DNA from: Tethya wilhelma
Taxonomy: Eukaryota > Porifera > Demospongiae > Tethyida > Tethyidae
DNA: 64,000 nucleotides
Direction of reading: 5' to 3'
Assembly (NCBI GenBank): GCA_964030475.1
Contig: CAXIPT010000002.1
Location: 144,138 to 208,137, forward strand
The first letter of the stretch is position 1, and every line of letters starts with the position of its first letter. Of this stretch, positions 44,289-55,547 are shown piece after piece. The notes beneath the pieces are model-generated. The model was given only the letters and a program-made list of their open reading frames with translations. It was not told the origin of the DNA and did no database searches. A program made the translations under genes and the position numbers.

Positions 44289-45160
44289 AGTGGAATTGAA
44301 ACTGTAAGGTGTGGTTTCCATCGCTTTCTCTCCTCATTCTTGCGGTGAACACTAAGGCGAAACCTCCTACCTGGCATGATACCTGAACACAAATAATATT
44401 GTTACTATCATCATTGCAATACACAACCCCTCTATAGTAACAGACAGCACACCTACAAACCACAGCATTGCTACTAAACTATGCAACAAGGACAAGTGGG
44501 CATGCACATTATCTGTACATTTACTGTACTGTTGATAATGCTGTCTCATTAATGTCTCCCTCATGCAAAACTTCATTGTTTTGGGATACTAAAATGGAAA
44601 AAAAATTTTTAAAAACTTGATGGACTGAACAGATAGACCCCCCACAAAAAATCATACTTTCATAGCAACTGTTACCAGGTATAATGGAGCATTAACTTGC
44701 TTTTCTTAAGTACTGTAAAATACTGCTTCATGAAAGTCTAGCTCATGCAAAACTTCAGTATAGTGAGGTACTAAAAGCACTAAGTAAATGATGAATGCTC
44801 AACAGACTGAGCAGATAGACCCCCACAAAAAATTTTACTACCGTAGCAACGCTAATTTCTGTTCAACAAAACGGCATTTATCTTCCAAGTATGGTAAGCA
44901 CAAGGGTTTATACAAGCTAGTATTGTGTATCACTGTACCTGTTTAGCTCCTACTATGTTTGTGGTCGACAAAACACACTACTCTTGTCTCAAGTGGCTCA
45001 CTTTACCACATGGCCGTTTCCTTTGGCTTCTGCTCTACTCACTTCCTAATCTAATTAAAAAATGCGCCGGAGTGGCCGCAGCCTTATGTATGGCAGCATA
45101 GGCGCTAATGATATTAATTTATTCGGTTGCCAATCCCGGGTGTGTAATATATTATCTATG
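44289..45160 (-). mobile_element. P2 left end, reversed
   Basis: The terminal 58 bases (45103-45160) match the TIR at 38401-38458. At 44289-44390 the sequence is the reverse complement of P2 coding exon 1 (40349-40449). The leader between holds a repeated ~170-base motif: GCAAAACTTC...CAGATAGACCCCCCACAAAA at 44571-44650 recurs at 44747-44830. No other coding potential. Confidence 0.78.
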
Positions 45161-45849
45161 CCTAAAAGCACCCTGGTCACAATAATGGCCCAAATGTCCA
45201 GCAAGGTAAGTATATACCAAACTTACAGTAGGAATATACAATGAAGGGGAAAAAATGCAGCAAGTAAACAAATATTAGCGTAACTGAAGTGAGACATTTT
45301 AATGTTTACCTGAGGTCACAAGAAGAATATGAATACCAACGTTATTACATGTGGCTTCAGAGACCAGTTTCCATTCTGTAAGAGGAGGAGATGGTGGCCC
45401 TGGTCGAGCAACTTGTTGTCCAGCTTCAGCAAGACAGATGTATGATCCATCCACATCAACCACAGGGATGACATCATGTTTGACTTGCTGTATTCTATAA
45501 ACAGGCAGGGTACACAGCTCATACTTGTAGTGTATGTAACTAGACACACTCTACAATAAATATTGCATGCGTACCTGTCAATTACTTGCTGCTTTCTCCA
45601 AGACCTTGGCAAATTGATGCCTCTTCACTACAGCCACCAACGTAGCTGAGACACAGTGTGCTTATCGAAAGGCTTGGGGAGGTCAGCTTCAGGTATATCA
45701 GCAGGAGATAGTGTTATCTGCACTTCTTTTGCTGCCATTCCATAGATTATCAAACTTCAGTCACTTCTAACTCAAGAACGCTAGGTTGGATTTGAACGCT
45801 TCAACTTGCAACGTGTTGATCTATGCCTCTAGTTTTATGTTAGGGTCGT
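45161..45849 (-). pseudogene. SAP/SWIM fragment S2b (upstream half)
   Basis: CCTAAAAGCACCCTGGTCAC at 45161 is the break in exon 3. Exon 2 at 45316-45500 encodes VKHDVIPVVDVDGSYI and AGQQVARPGPPSPP. The SAP exon ends near 45738 (MAAKEVQITLSPAD), with a TGA-type change after WWL, as in S1. It complements S2a at 38459. Confidence 0.72.
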
Positions 45850-45853
45850 TTAA

Positions 45854-46378
45854 CTGATTACCTTTGGTAGACACTAAATCGCGTCATCCGCGTGGATGTT
45901 TCAAACCGCGGTTGACGCAAAATTGCGTCAAGGCAGCACTAGCGACTATTTTGCAAGCAAAGATATTAGCCCTGAACTTTAAACTTTATATACGAATAGG
46001 TAAGGGACAACTCTACTAAAATATCAAGTCAGACTTAGAACTGCTGGTAAGGCGTAGCGCTACTTGTCGTTGGGAGACGATCTTTGCGATCACCATGGTC
46101 GACTTTAGATCGACGTTTTTTTTACAACCCTTCAAAGGGATAAGCTTGAAACTTGCTACGTAGGTGCAAGGATAGTTAGGCTATATAGCCATAGCATCGC
46201 TTTTGTAAGTGTTGCTGACTAGCTGGAAGAAAAGCTTTATACGCGCAACTATATTCTAGCGTATTTGACCCTCCAGTATGTTAGGCTTTTATTACTAGCA
46301 AAAGCTTCACTAAGCAACAAGGCCTGGAGTATAGTAAGCTTGATTGTTGCTTAGCTTCATCATATAAAATGCTTTACC
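45854..46378. mobile_element. TTAA-type element adjoining S2b
   Basis: TTAA (45850-45853) precedes CTGATTACCTTTGG. Family motifs follow, including TACGAATAGGTAAGGGAC (45990), AACTTGCTACGTAGGTGCAA (46148) and GCCATAGCATCGCTTTTGTA (46188). The far end runs into satellite near 46378. Non-coding. Confidence 0.7.
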
Positions 46379-46382
46379 TTAA

Positions 46383-46594
46383 TAGTTAATTTTTCAACAC
46401 TTGGAACATTATTTTGAGGTAAAAAACATTGTTTGTAGTAAAAAAAAGTTTTCTCACAGTACAGATAAAGAAATTAGTCTTTTTGACTGACTATCAACTT
46501 AGAAAATTTTCTGTTACTAAAAAATACACTTTTGACAAAAAACGTTTATTTTCACTTCAAAACATTTTCTAGCACAAAACAAACACTTTTGTGA
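46383..46594. repeat. Satellite array segment
   Basis: About one ~200-bp unit: CACTTGGAACATTATTTTGA, CAGTACAGATAAAG, GACTGACTATCAACTTAGAA. Ends at a hairpin repeat. Confidence 0.8.
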
Positions 46595-46851
46595 ACAAGT
46601 AAAAAAAACATTGGAAATGTAATGAGACATAGGAATGGCCAAATCGTAAAAAGAAGGCAAACAAGATGGAATGGCTGTTTGAGTGTAAAGAATTATTCCT
46701 ATGGGCAACATGAGGGACTCAACATGGAAAGAGAGTACTACATGCAGCCCACACAGGAATGATTCTGCACACACTCAAACAGCTTGTTTGCCCTCTATTT
46801 ATGATTTGGCCATTCCTATGTCTCATTACATTTCCAATGTATTTTTACTTG
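46595..46851. mobile_element. R hairpin only (stand-alone ~257 bp)
   Basis: The two arms start CAAGTAAAAAAAACATTGGA and end with the complement at 46851. The loop (AGTACTACATGCAGCCCACA) is the same variant as in the copia remnant. It lies between satellite and the truncated S4 and shows that the hairpin can exist without the R body. Confidence 0.8.
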
Positions 46852-47005
46852 TATCAGCAGGAGTTAGTGTTATCTGCACTTCTTCTGCTGCCATTCCATA
46901 GATTATCAAACTTTAGTCACTTCTAACTCAAGAACGCTACGTTGGATTTGAACGCTTCAACTTGCAACGTGTTGATCTATGCCTCTAGTTTTACGTTAGG
47001 GTTGT
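46852..47005 (-). pseudogene. SAP/SWIM fragment S4 (5' end only)
   Basis: Matches the start region of the other copies: CCATTCCATAGATTATCAAA contains the complement of the start codon, and the upstream flank runs to the TTAA element at 47006. All later exons are absent. Confidence 0.7.
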
Positions 47006-47009
47006 TTAA

Positions 47010-47545
47010 CTGATTACCTGTGGTTGACGCTAAATCGCGTCATCCGCGTGGGTGTTTTAAACCGCAGTTGACGCAAAATCGCATCAAGGCAGCACTAGCA
47101 ACTATTTTGCAAGCAAAGATATTAGCCCTGAACTTTAAACTTTATATACGAATAGGTAAGGGACTGCTCTACTAAATATCAAGTCAGACTTAGGACTGCT
47201 AGTAAGGCGTAGCGCTACTCGTCGTTGGGAGAGTAACGGTCACGATCTTTGCGATCACAATGGTCGACTTTAGATGGACGTTTTTTCTACAACCCTTCAG
47301 AGAATAAGCTTAAAACTTGCTACGTAGGTGCAGGGATAGTTTGGCTATATAGCCATAGCATCGCTTTTGTAAGTGTTGCTGATTAACTGGAAATAAAGGT
47401 TTATACGCGCGACTATATTCTAGCGTATTTGACCCTCCAGTATGTTAGGCTTTTATTACCAGCAAAAGCTTCACTAAGCAACAAGACCTGGAGTATAGTA
47501 AGCTTGATTGTTGCTTAGCTGCATCATATAAAAAGCTTTGCCTAA
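47010..47545. mobile_element. TTAA-type element adjoining S4
   Basis: TTAA (47006-47009) then CTGATTACCTGTGG. Closely similar to 45854-46378 and 53946-54485; ends at GCCTAATC against satellite. Confidence 0.7.
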
Positions 47546-48009
47546 TCTTTTGTGAATAGTTAATTTTTCAACACTTGGAACATTATCTTGAGGTAAATAA
47601 CATTGTTTGTTGTTAACAAAGTTTTCTCACAGTACAGATAAAGAAATTAGTCTTTTCACTGACTATCGACTTAGAAAATTTTCTGTAACTAAAAAATACA
47701 TTTTTGAAAAAGAACCGTTTATTTTGCCTTTAAAGCATTTTTTAGCACAAAAGAAACACTTTTGTGAATAGTTACTTTTTCATCACTTGGAACATTATCT
47801 TGAGATGAAAAACATTGTGATAAACAAAGTTTTCTCACAGTACAGATAAAGAACTTAGTTTTTTTGACTGACTATCGACTTAGATAATTTTCTGTAACTA
47901 AAAAATACTTTTCACAAAAAACGTTTTTTTTCCCTTTGAAACATTTTCTAGCACAAACAAACACTTGTGAACAGTTACTTTTTTTTCAACACTTGGAACA
48001 TTATCTTAT
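47546..48009. repeat. Satellite array, two or more ~200-bp units
   Basis: Repeated CACTTGGAACATTATCTTGA (47572 and 47787) and GACTATCGACTTAGA.AATTTTCTGT motifs; the spacing gives the unit length. Open frames crossing it are chance. Confidence 0.85.
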
Positions 48010-48500
48010 CTTTTTCTTCTTCTTCTTCTTCTTCTTCTTCTTCTTCTATGTTATTTCAGCGTATCTCAAAGACTTTTCACTTTCAGAAGCTGATTTCATA
48101 AATGAACAAACTTGGTACCATTGTCTTCACATGCTTTTGGTATTGTGTGCTCGAGTCTCCCGTTGAATGGCTAGGCGAAAAGCGCTTGTCCATATGGCAG
48201 CCATACATCATGCATAAATTCATAAGCTACTTGAAAAGTCAAATTGACGACCTTTTCCAGGTAGATAAGTGTGCATTATTTGGAATCCAAATATTTGCTG
48301 CCTGCCTGCTTACCTGAAGATTTCTGGTTGTGCTGGACTCTCTATAACCTTTCAGTCTTCAATATTTAGGAGGTGAATAGACTACTGTGTTATGTAGTAT
48401 TCATTATAAGATGAACGAAGCAATTATATTTTGGTAGATACAGCTCAGCCTCCTGAGATTACTAGTCAGCCTGAGCATAGATTAGCTATAATATTCATGC
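48010..48500. mobile_element. Repeat R, diverged reversed copy
   Basis: A (CTT)n run (48010-48046), AGAAGCTGATTTCATAAATG, GGCGAAAAGCGCTTGTCCAT and CAAATTGACGACCTTTTCC follow the R body in reverse with many substitutions, closest to the variant at 43800-44050. Confidence 0.7.
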
Positions 48501-48544
48501 AGATTTATATTATTATATTTTACAATTCAACTCCATAACATTCA

Positions 48545-51223
48545 TACCTTTGTCAATTTCAGCTATCAATGAGCTCTTCCAGTAGTTTCATTTGACAGTG
48601 AAAATGAAAATTTGATGCCATACTTGCAACAGATGCTAACTCCGAAGTGACCAATGTTGCTTTTCTATACTTCTCATGTTGACTCATTTTTCGAGCTCCT
48701 TTATGACTACTTTCTGTCAAAATGAGACTAGATTCAGAACGTGATGAGGAGAACAGCCTTTGAGTGGATCGGTAATAAGATGCTGTCCACCGCTTATCAC
48801 AAGTATCTTCTGAGTAGAGTGGTTGTTCTAATTTGTTCCGCAGTGCAAAGATATGCTGACATGGCAACAGCATTGACTTTCTGAAAATGCAATTACAGTC
48901 TGACAGTCCAACACACTTCTCTCCTTCTGAAGTTTGAACGAAGTATTGTCCATCAATGTCTTTGATCTCCTGCACCTTCGTGCTCAGTTCCATCTGTTTC
49001 AGTACAAATGGAGAAGCATACTTGATGTGAGCAACTTGCAATATTGTCCCTCTGGACTATCAGATGAAAACGGATGTACTTTCACTTTCTGGAACTGAAC
49101 AGCAGCTTTGTGGTCTCTTTCTGTTCGTAATGCCGCTAAAATTATGAAGAACTTCGAAATGAACTCTTCTAATGTACTGTGACGATTGATAACTTGCTTG
49201 AGTTTGCCGTTTATGCTCTCGAGATGATTGTTGGTAGAAATAAGAAAGTTGCCAGAACACGACTTTAAACCTAGTACCCACTTGCTTCTAATAGAGTGCC
49301 AACTGTCTCTATAGTACTCTACCACTTCTTTTGGTGCATCTCTTCCCAGTTGGTCATAAAGGCAACTATACTCAGACTTGGTACATGCATAAGCCATTTT
49401 CTGAACAAGATCTAGACATAAAGTTCTTTGTCCACTTGTAATACCCATCTTTTCACAAGTGATATCTCTCGTCTAAAACTGCGCAACGCATGAAAAAGGC
49501 AAATTAACACAGAAGAATTAGGCATACACCGCTTCAACACATCTCGTTCTCCAATGTCTTTGTCTGCCATTAATACACGGATTCTATCGTAGCTTACGTT
49601 ATGCTTTTTGAAAGCATCCATCATCCATGTCATGCTACTGGCATCTTCTGTCACCAGCAGACACACAGCTACAATTTCGCTTTGGCCATTCGAATCCTCA
49701 CATAACATTAGGTAAGTTGGAAGTCCAAGTTCAAGGAGTTTATAAGTAGCATCAATACAAACGAACTCAGGATAAGCTTGGAACGTGTCTTTCATTAGCT
49801 GATCTTGGAAAAAAAGTCCCTTAAAGTTCTTTTCTTCATCTGAGTAGACTTCCACACTGGCACCTAAACACACACAAATATAATTATAGAGAAACTCTTA
49901 TCAAAGACACAGTGGTGATAAGTAGTCTAAAAAATAACCATATTTATCCATTAAAGTTTGCACAGTAGCATCCAAATCATTTTTACTCTTTCCTTGCTTG
50001 TTAGCTGTCATAACCTTAGAGAGGTCCTTTAGCAAAATTACATTGCCAGTTTCTAGAGAGAGCTGCTGCTGAACCATCTATTTGTTAGCTTTCATCTCTA
50101 ACAATGATGCAGCTTTTGCTTTGGTTTCTACAGTAAGCTTGCGTTGTTGAGGGAGGTGCTTGAAGAGTTCCTAATCAATACATAAGTACATGTATGTACC
50201 GTTGACATCAAAACTTCAGCAGACAAAAACACTGAACAGGTTTATAAACATTACCTGGGACAAATCGTGACAGTGCTCAAAACAGACACTTCGCACTACA
50301 AGTGCAGTTCCATTATCATCAACCCTTAGAGAGATGTGAGCTGGACAGTTCTGTTTAAGTCCTGCCATAGTATACAGTGGCGGATCCAGGGGGGGGAAGG
50401 GGGGGTCAGCTGCACCTCCCTTTTGCCTAGAAATTCAATTATTCATTGTGCTTTTATACGCAAAGTGACTTACTTTAGAATCTTGAATGACGCTTTATCA
50501 CAGCTAAATAAACCTAAAAAGAGAATTTCTTGCACAAAAACAGCTAAGAAGACACTTGAGAGAGCTCAGCAGCTACGTAGCGCGAGTTCAGTTTTGCTCA
50601 AATTAAAAAATGGGTGGAGCTACTCACGTGGAATGGGTGTGGTTTACGTAAAATGGGTGTGGTTTTCAAAAATTTGCGGCGCGCTTTGCACGCAAATATT
50701 TCTGAACCCCCCATTGTAATTTTCTGAATCCGCCACTGGTATAATGTGTGATGTTGTGTAAATCAAACTCAGTCTTAGTAAACAAACTGGCTTACGATGT
50801 GTGCCTTGATCCTTTTCCCTTGAATTTAAATCTCTGTCCACCATGTATACAACACAGCTTAATCTCATAATATTTCAGCTCTGGCTTCAGGAATTTGTTG
50901 AGACGCTTCTTTGCTGCCTCCATCGTTCTAGAATCTCTCTTCCAAAATTGAACAAAGTGCGCTTTTTCATGAGCTTTTACTTTTGTATCCAATTCTTGAA
51001 ATGTTGAGAATAGATCTCCACACAAAAGTTAATCTAATCGCTTCTCACGTCCACTACTCTACCTATCTCCATGATATTTGCACGTGGACGGTCTATCCCG
51101 GTTCTTAAAGGGTAAAATTTTCGAAACCAGTACCGGTACTAGAAATATTCGTCTTCGCGAACCGGTACCGGTACTCTAAGGGTTAAAATTACGCTACCGG
51201 TACCAGTACTCTAGCCACAGCGT
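48545..51223 (-). pseudogene. MULE M2: FAR1-like/MULE/SWIM transposase, disabled
   Basis: From the right: the terminus TCTAGCCACAGCGT (51210-51223) is identical to that of M3. The N-terminal exon (51074-50785) has KAHEKAHFVQFWKRDSRT and KYYEIKLCCIHGGQRFK, a FAR1/WRKY-like zinc-binding start. Further exons lie at ~50250-50345 and 49940-50170. The core 49868-48545 has CIDATYKLLELGLPTYLML, RVLMADKDIGERDVL, NNHLESINGKLKQV and a SWIM finger CNCIFRKSMLLPCQHIFA. Damage: stop and frameshift near the start (~51035), a 2-bp insertion near 49463, and a 2-bp change near 49023. AT-hook and PHD exons are missing; a reversed R copy lies where they should be. Confidence 0.8.
50375..50738. mobile_element. 364-bp MITE with CAGTGGCGG termini, in an M2 intron
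   Basis: Termini CAGTGGCGGATCCAGG and CTGAATCCGCCACTG, with GTATA on both sides (50370-50374 and 50739-50743). M3 has the empty site (CAGTATAATGTGTGATG near 63211). It shares internal GGGTGTGGTT and GCGCGCTTTGC motifs with the copy at 20350. Confidence 0.9.
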
Positions 51224-51389
51224 TTGTGAATAGTTACTTTTCAACATTTGGAACATTATCTTGAGGTCAAAAACATTGTTTGTGATAAACAAAGTTTTCT
51301 CACAGTACAGGTAAAGAACTTAGTCTTTTTGACTGACTATCGACTTAGAAATTTTTCTGTGACTAAATAATACACTTTTGACAGAAATG
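51224..51389. repeat. Satellite unit between M2 and a piggyBac MITE
   Basis: One unit, from TTTGTGAATAGTTAC to CACTTTTGACAGAAATG, interrupted by the TTAA insertion. Confidence 0.85.
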
Positions 51390-51393
51390 TTAA

Positions 51394-52069
51394 CACTTAG
51401 TGGACGGGTTAAATTATTGAACTTTGAACCCAAAATACGGGTACAAAATTTATACGCGTGCAAGCGTAAGTACAACTTCAGCATTTTTTTTTTTGGCCGG
51501 AAGCTTGCATCTGTGAACTTTGAACTAGCTGTGCAGACAGGTAAGGTATTGCCCTACTTAGATATGAGCTACTGACATAAACCTTGAAATAGGCGTGGCA
51601 CTATAGGCTCATAAAGCGACAAAGGTCACGATCACGACCATCACTTTTAGTAGCTTGTTTTCTCCAGAGTCCTACAGAGCACAAGGTTAGTATTTTATAT
51701 AATACTGCAGGGATAGATAGGCAATAAGGCTATACCATCGTTTTTGGGATTCAGTAAGGCTAGCTAGTTTTTTGCTCATAAGTCTGTCACGGTCGCGTTA
51801 AACGCGATCGCGATTTTCGGTTTTAGTTTCTCGTTTTCTCCATGGTCTTAGCTAGTAGAGGCTTAGTACTTGCTGTGTTATTGCAGCAATAGCTAGACTA
51901 TATGACCATAGCATCGCTTTTGTAACTGTTCAACTAGCTGACAAAAAAGCCTAAGATGCTAAGCTTTGTATTATAATTATACGCGTCACGGAAACGTGAC
52001 AATCGTCTTCCGGAAGTGATACGTAATTATAATTATGTCACAGATTTGTGACAATCGTCCTCTAAGTGT
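51394..52069. mobile_element. piggyBac-type MITE, 676 bp
   Basis: TIRs CACTTAGTGGACG (51394-51406) and CGTCCTCTAAGTG (52057-52069) are flanked by TTAA (51390-51393 and 52070-52073). The satellite sequence continues across it (GACAGAAATG / TTTTGCC). The right end has direct GTGACAATCGTC repeats near 51995 and 52049. The interior shares GCAGGGATAGATAGGC and AGGTAAGGTATT with the other TTAA elements. The piggyBac assignment follows from the same terminus at 39429 next to a piggyBac C-terminus. Confidence 0.88.
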
Positions 52070-52073
52070 TAAT

Positions 52074-52320
52074 TTTGCCTTAAAAAGATTTTTTAGCACA
52101 AAAGAAACACTTTTGTGAAATTGAAACACTTTTGTGAATAGTTACTTTTTTCAAAACTTGGAACATTATCTTAAGGCGAAAAACATTGTTTGTGATAAAC
52201 AAAGTTTTGTCACAGTACAGATAAAGAACTTAGTCTTTTTGAATGAGTATTGACTTCGAAAATTTTCTGTGATAAAAAAATACACCTGACAAAAAACGGA
52301 CTAAGATAAAATTACACTAT
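52074..52320. repeat. Satellite array segment
   Basis: One to two units with repeated AAACACTTTTGTGAA and GATAAACAAAGTTTTGTCAC strings. Confidence 0.8.
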
Positions 52321-53941
52321 TTTAAAAAAAATATATATTCGCCGGTAAAAATCACGATTATTGTTTCTTTTGCAATTACATCATAAGTAGATGCAGAAAA
52401 CATCATTCGGCAAGGTTAGATATAGCCTTTAAAAACTGATTGCTCAATACAGTTACTTTGTAAAAATTTCAATGAATATGTTAATTGCTATGGTGTACTA
52501 CAATCACTCCATATACTCTCTGTGTCATAATTATTCATGTTGCACATTGTAGTGAAACGAGTTTGTAGTAGAATATTTGAATACTGATGAAGCGCCCCTT
52601 AAAATTTTTTTTCAAGTCTTGCAAAGAAAGAATACCAAAAGCTAACTCAAGAAGAAGACAACAAGCAAGTAATTACCTATAAAGAAGCCTCGCTAAAAAT
52701 TTCTTCCAAGTACTGCAAAAGAAGAAGAAAGCCAAGAGATAACTCAAGAAGAAGACAAAAAGCAAGTAATTATAAACTTGAGTGTAAGGTTAGCAGGTGG
52801 GTATTAAATAGAATGATCACGCTTAAAAATGACCAAAGTGCATTGAAAGTTCAAAACAATCATGTATTTGGTTTCATTTACCCATCATAGGAAATACTAG
52901 TAAACAAACATATGTGACAATAGGCCAGATGCATGTAAGCACAAAAATTTTGATAAAATTCAATGATTGTGTGTGTGTGAGAGAGTGTACATGTGTGTGA
53001 TGTATATATTAAAAAAATGATGAACATACCCTGCAGTACATTCACAAGTAGCTGAGCAAATGGTTGCTAGTTCTCCTACTCTCCCCAAAGCATGTACACA
53101 GTGTACAAACCCTGCTTCATAGAAGGCTTCATCTGACAACGAACATGACAGTAAGCTGGGTGCGACACATTCACTTCCATTTGTTGTAATCTCCCAGAAG
53201 CCCAATGAGTGTATCCTTGTGCAAGTGCCCTAAAAGCACCCTGGTCACCATAATGGCCCAAATGTCCAGCAAGGTAAGTATATACCAAACTTACAGTAAG
53301 AATATACAATGAAGGGGAAAAAATGCAGCAAGTAAACAAATATTAGCCTAACTGAAGTGAGATATTTTAATGTTTACCTGAGGTCACAAGAGCAATATGA
53401 ATACCAACGTCTTTACATGTGGCTTAAGAGACCTGTTTCCATTCTGTAAGAGGAGGAGATGGTGGCCCTGGTCGAGCAACTTGTTGTTCAGCTTCAGCAA
53501 GAGAGATGTATTTTTTTTGTATACATATGCATCAACCACAGGGATGACATCATGTTTGACTTGCTATATTCTGTAAACAGGCAGGGTACACAAAAGTATA
53601 CGACTACAGCTCGTACTTGTAGTGTATGTAACTAGACACACTCTACAATAAATATTGCATGCGTCCCTGTCTATTACTTGCTGCTTTCTCCAAGACCTTG
53701 GCACATTGATGCCTCTACACAACAGCCACCAACGTAGCTGAGACACAGTGTGCTTATCGAAAGGCTCGGGGAGGTCAGCTTCAGGTATATCAGCAGGAGT
53801 TAGTTTTATCTTCACTTCTTTTGCTGCCATTCCATAGATTATCAAACTTCAGTCACTTCTAACTCAAGAACGCTAGGTTGGATTTGAACGCTTCAACTTG
53901 CAACGTGTTGATCTATGCCTCTAGTTTTATGTTAGGGTCGT
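52321..53941 (-). pseudogene. SAP/SWIM copy S3 (most complete)
   Basis: The start codon lies near 53830 (MAAKEVKIKLTPAD); KHTVSQLRWWLLCRGI reads through where S1 has TAG. Exon 2 is near 53400-53575 (with an internal deletion). Exon 3 at 53270-53035 has AGHLGHYGDQGAFRALAQGY, HPAYCHVRCQM and CSATCECTAG. The 95-bp tandem pair follows at 52590-52790, and 52321-52440 matches 39240-39340. The exon 2 region is damaged near 53425-53525 (TAA after ATGTGGCT; an extra T-run). SAP domains bind AT-rich DNA; SWIM fingers bind DNA or protein. Confidence 0.65.
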
Positions 53942-53945
53942 TTAA

Positions 53946-54485
53946 CTGATTACCTTTGGTAGACACTAAATCACGTCATCCGCGTGGGTGTTTCAAACCG
54001 CGGTTGACGCAAAATCACGTCAAGGCAGAACTAGCGACTATTTTGCAAGCAGAGATATTAGCCCTGAACTTCAAACTTTATATACGAATAGGTAAGGGAC
54101 TACTCTACTAAAATATCAAGTCAGACTTAGAATTGCTAGTAAGGCGTGGCGCTACTTGTCGTTGGGAGACTAATGGTCACGATCTTTGCGATCACGATGG
54201 TCGACTTTAGATCAAAGTTTTTTCTACAACCCTTCAGAGGATAACCTTGAAACTTGCTACGTAGGTGCAGGGATAGTTAGGCTATATAGCCATAGCATCG
54301 CTTTTGTAAGCGTTGCTGACTAACTGGAAAAAAAGCTTTATATGCGAGACTATATTCTAGAGTATTTGACCCTCTTGTATGTTAGGCTTTTATTACCAGC
54401 AAAAGCTCCTCTAAGCAACAAGACCTGGAGTATAGCAAGCTTGATTGTTGCTTAGCTGCATCTTATAAAAAGCTTTGCCTAATCT
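53946..54485. mobile_element. TTAA-type element adjoining S3
   Basis: TTAA (53942-53945) then CTGATTACCTTTGG, with the same motifs and length as 45854-46378 and 47010-47545. Its far end meets satellite at GCCTAATCTT. Confidence 0.72.
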
Positions 54486-55387
54486 TTTGTGAATATTTAA
54501 TTTTTCAACTCTTGGAACATTATCTTGAGGTGATAAACTTTGTTTGTGATAAACAAAGTTTTCTCAAAGTACAGATAAAGAACTTAGTCTTTTTGATTGA
54601 TTATCGACTTAGAAAATTTTTTGTGACTAAAAAATACACTTTTGACAAAAAACGTTTAGTTTGCATTGAATATATTTTTTAACACAAGAGAAACACTTTT
54701 GTTAAATTGAAACACTTTTGTGAATAGTTACTTTTTTTAAAAGTTGAAACATTAGCTTGAGGTGAAAAACATTGTTTGTTATAAACAAAGTTTTCTCATA
54801 GTACAGATAATGAACTTAGTCTTTTTGACTGATAATCGACTTAGAAAATTTTCTCTGACTAAAAAATACACTTTTCACAGAGAAAACTTTGTTTATCACA
54901 AAATATGTTTTTCATCTCAAGATAATGTTCCAAGTGTTGATAAAAGTAACTATTCAAAAAAGTGTTTCTTTTGTGCTAAAAAATGTTTTCAAGGAGAAAT
55001 ATACTTTTCTTGTCAAAATTGATTATTTTAGTCTCAAAAATTTTCTAAGTCGATAGTCAGTCAAAAAGACTAAGTTGATTATCTATACTGTGACAAAACT
55101 TTGTTTTTCCCCAGCAATGTTTTTTACATCAAGATAATGTTCCAAGTGTTGAAAAAGTAACTATTCACAAAAGTGTTTCTTTTGTGCTAGAAAATGTTTT
55201 CAAGGCAAAATAATGTTTTTTGTCAAAAGTGCATTTTTCAGTCACAAAAAATTTTCTAAGTCGATAGACAGTCAAAAAGACTAAGTTCTTTCTCTGTACT
55301 GTAACAAAATTTTGTTTATCACAATGGTATTCACCTCAAGATAATGTTCCAAGTGTTGAAAAAAGTGACTATTTATAAATGTGACCC
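54486..55387. repeat. Satellite array with an internal orientation switch
   Basis: Units read forward to about 54875 (ATACACTTTTCACAG) and in reverse from there on (AGAAAACTTTGTTTATCACA, then CAAGATAATGTTCCAAGTGT at 54919, 55131 and 55338). The reversed spacing of ~210 bases gives the unit size. Each unit holds the 12-bp palindrome AGAAAATTTTCT. Confidence 0.88.
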
Positions 55388-55451
55388 AATTTTGGAAAAC
55401 CGACCAGATGTAGTAAAACTTTATTTGTAGTAATCGGCGATTGTAGTGTAA
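55388..55451. mobile_element. Element E left terminus, cut by an N
   Basis: TGTGACCCAATTTTGGAAAA through AATCGGCGATTGTAGTGTAA is identical to the start of the E copy at 59630. It is interrupted at the N (55452). Confidence 0.75.
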
Positions 55452-55547
55452 NACTAGGTAATGGTTGCATAAAAAAGAAAATCAATTTTTGTGCATTATG
55501 CTTGGTTTTCTCAGAGAGGGTCACAAATTTGTACTAGCATATGAATT

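Noticed and set aside
38401..45160. P2 as one contiguous transposon between the two TIRs
   Set aside because: Both TIRs point rightward and the interval contains piggyBac, satellite and R sequence plus an N; the ends cannot bound one insertion in this order.
46383..48009. Possible CRISPR array in the right half
   Set aside because: Units are contiguous ~200-bp satellite monomers without unique spacers.
47936..48166. Frame with a long Phe run
   Set aside because: Encoded by the satellite and a (CTT)n tract; simple-repeat artefact.
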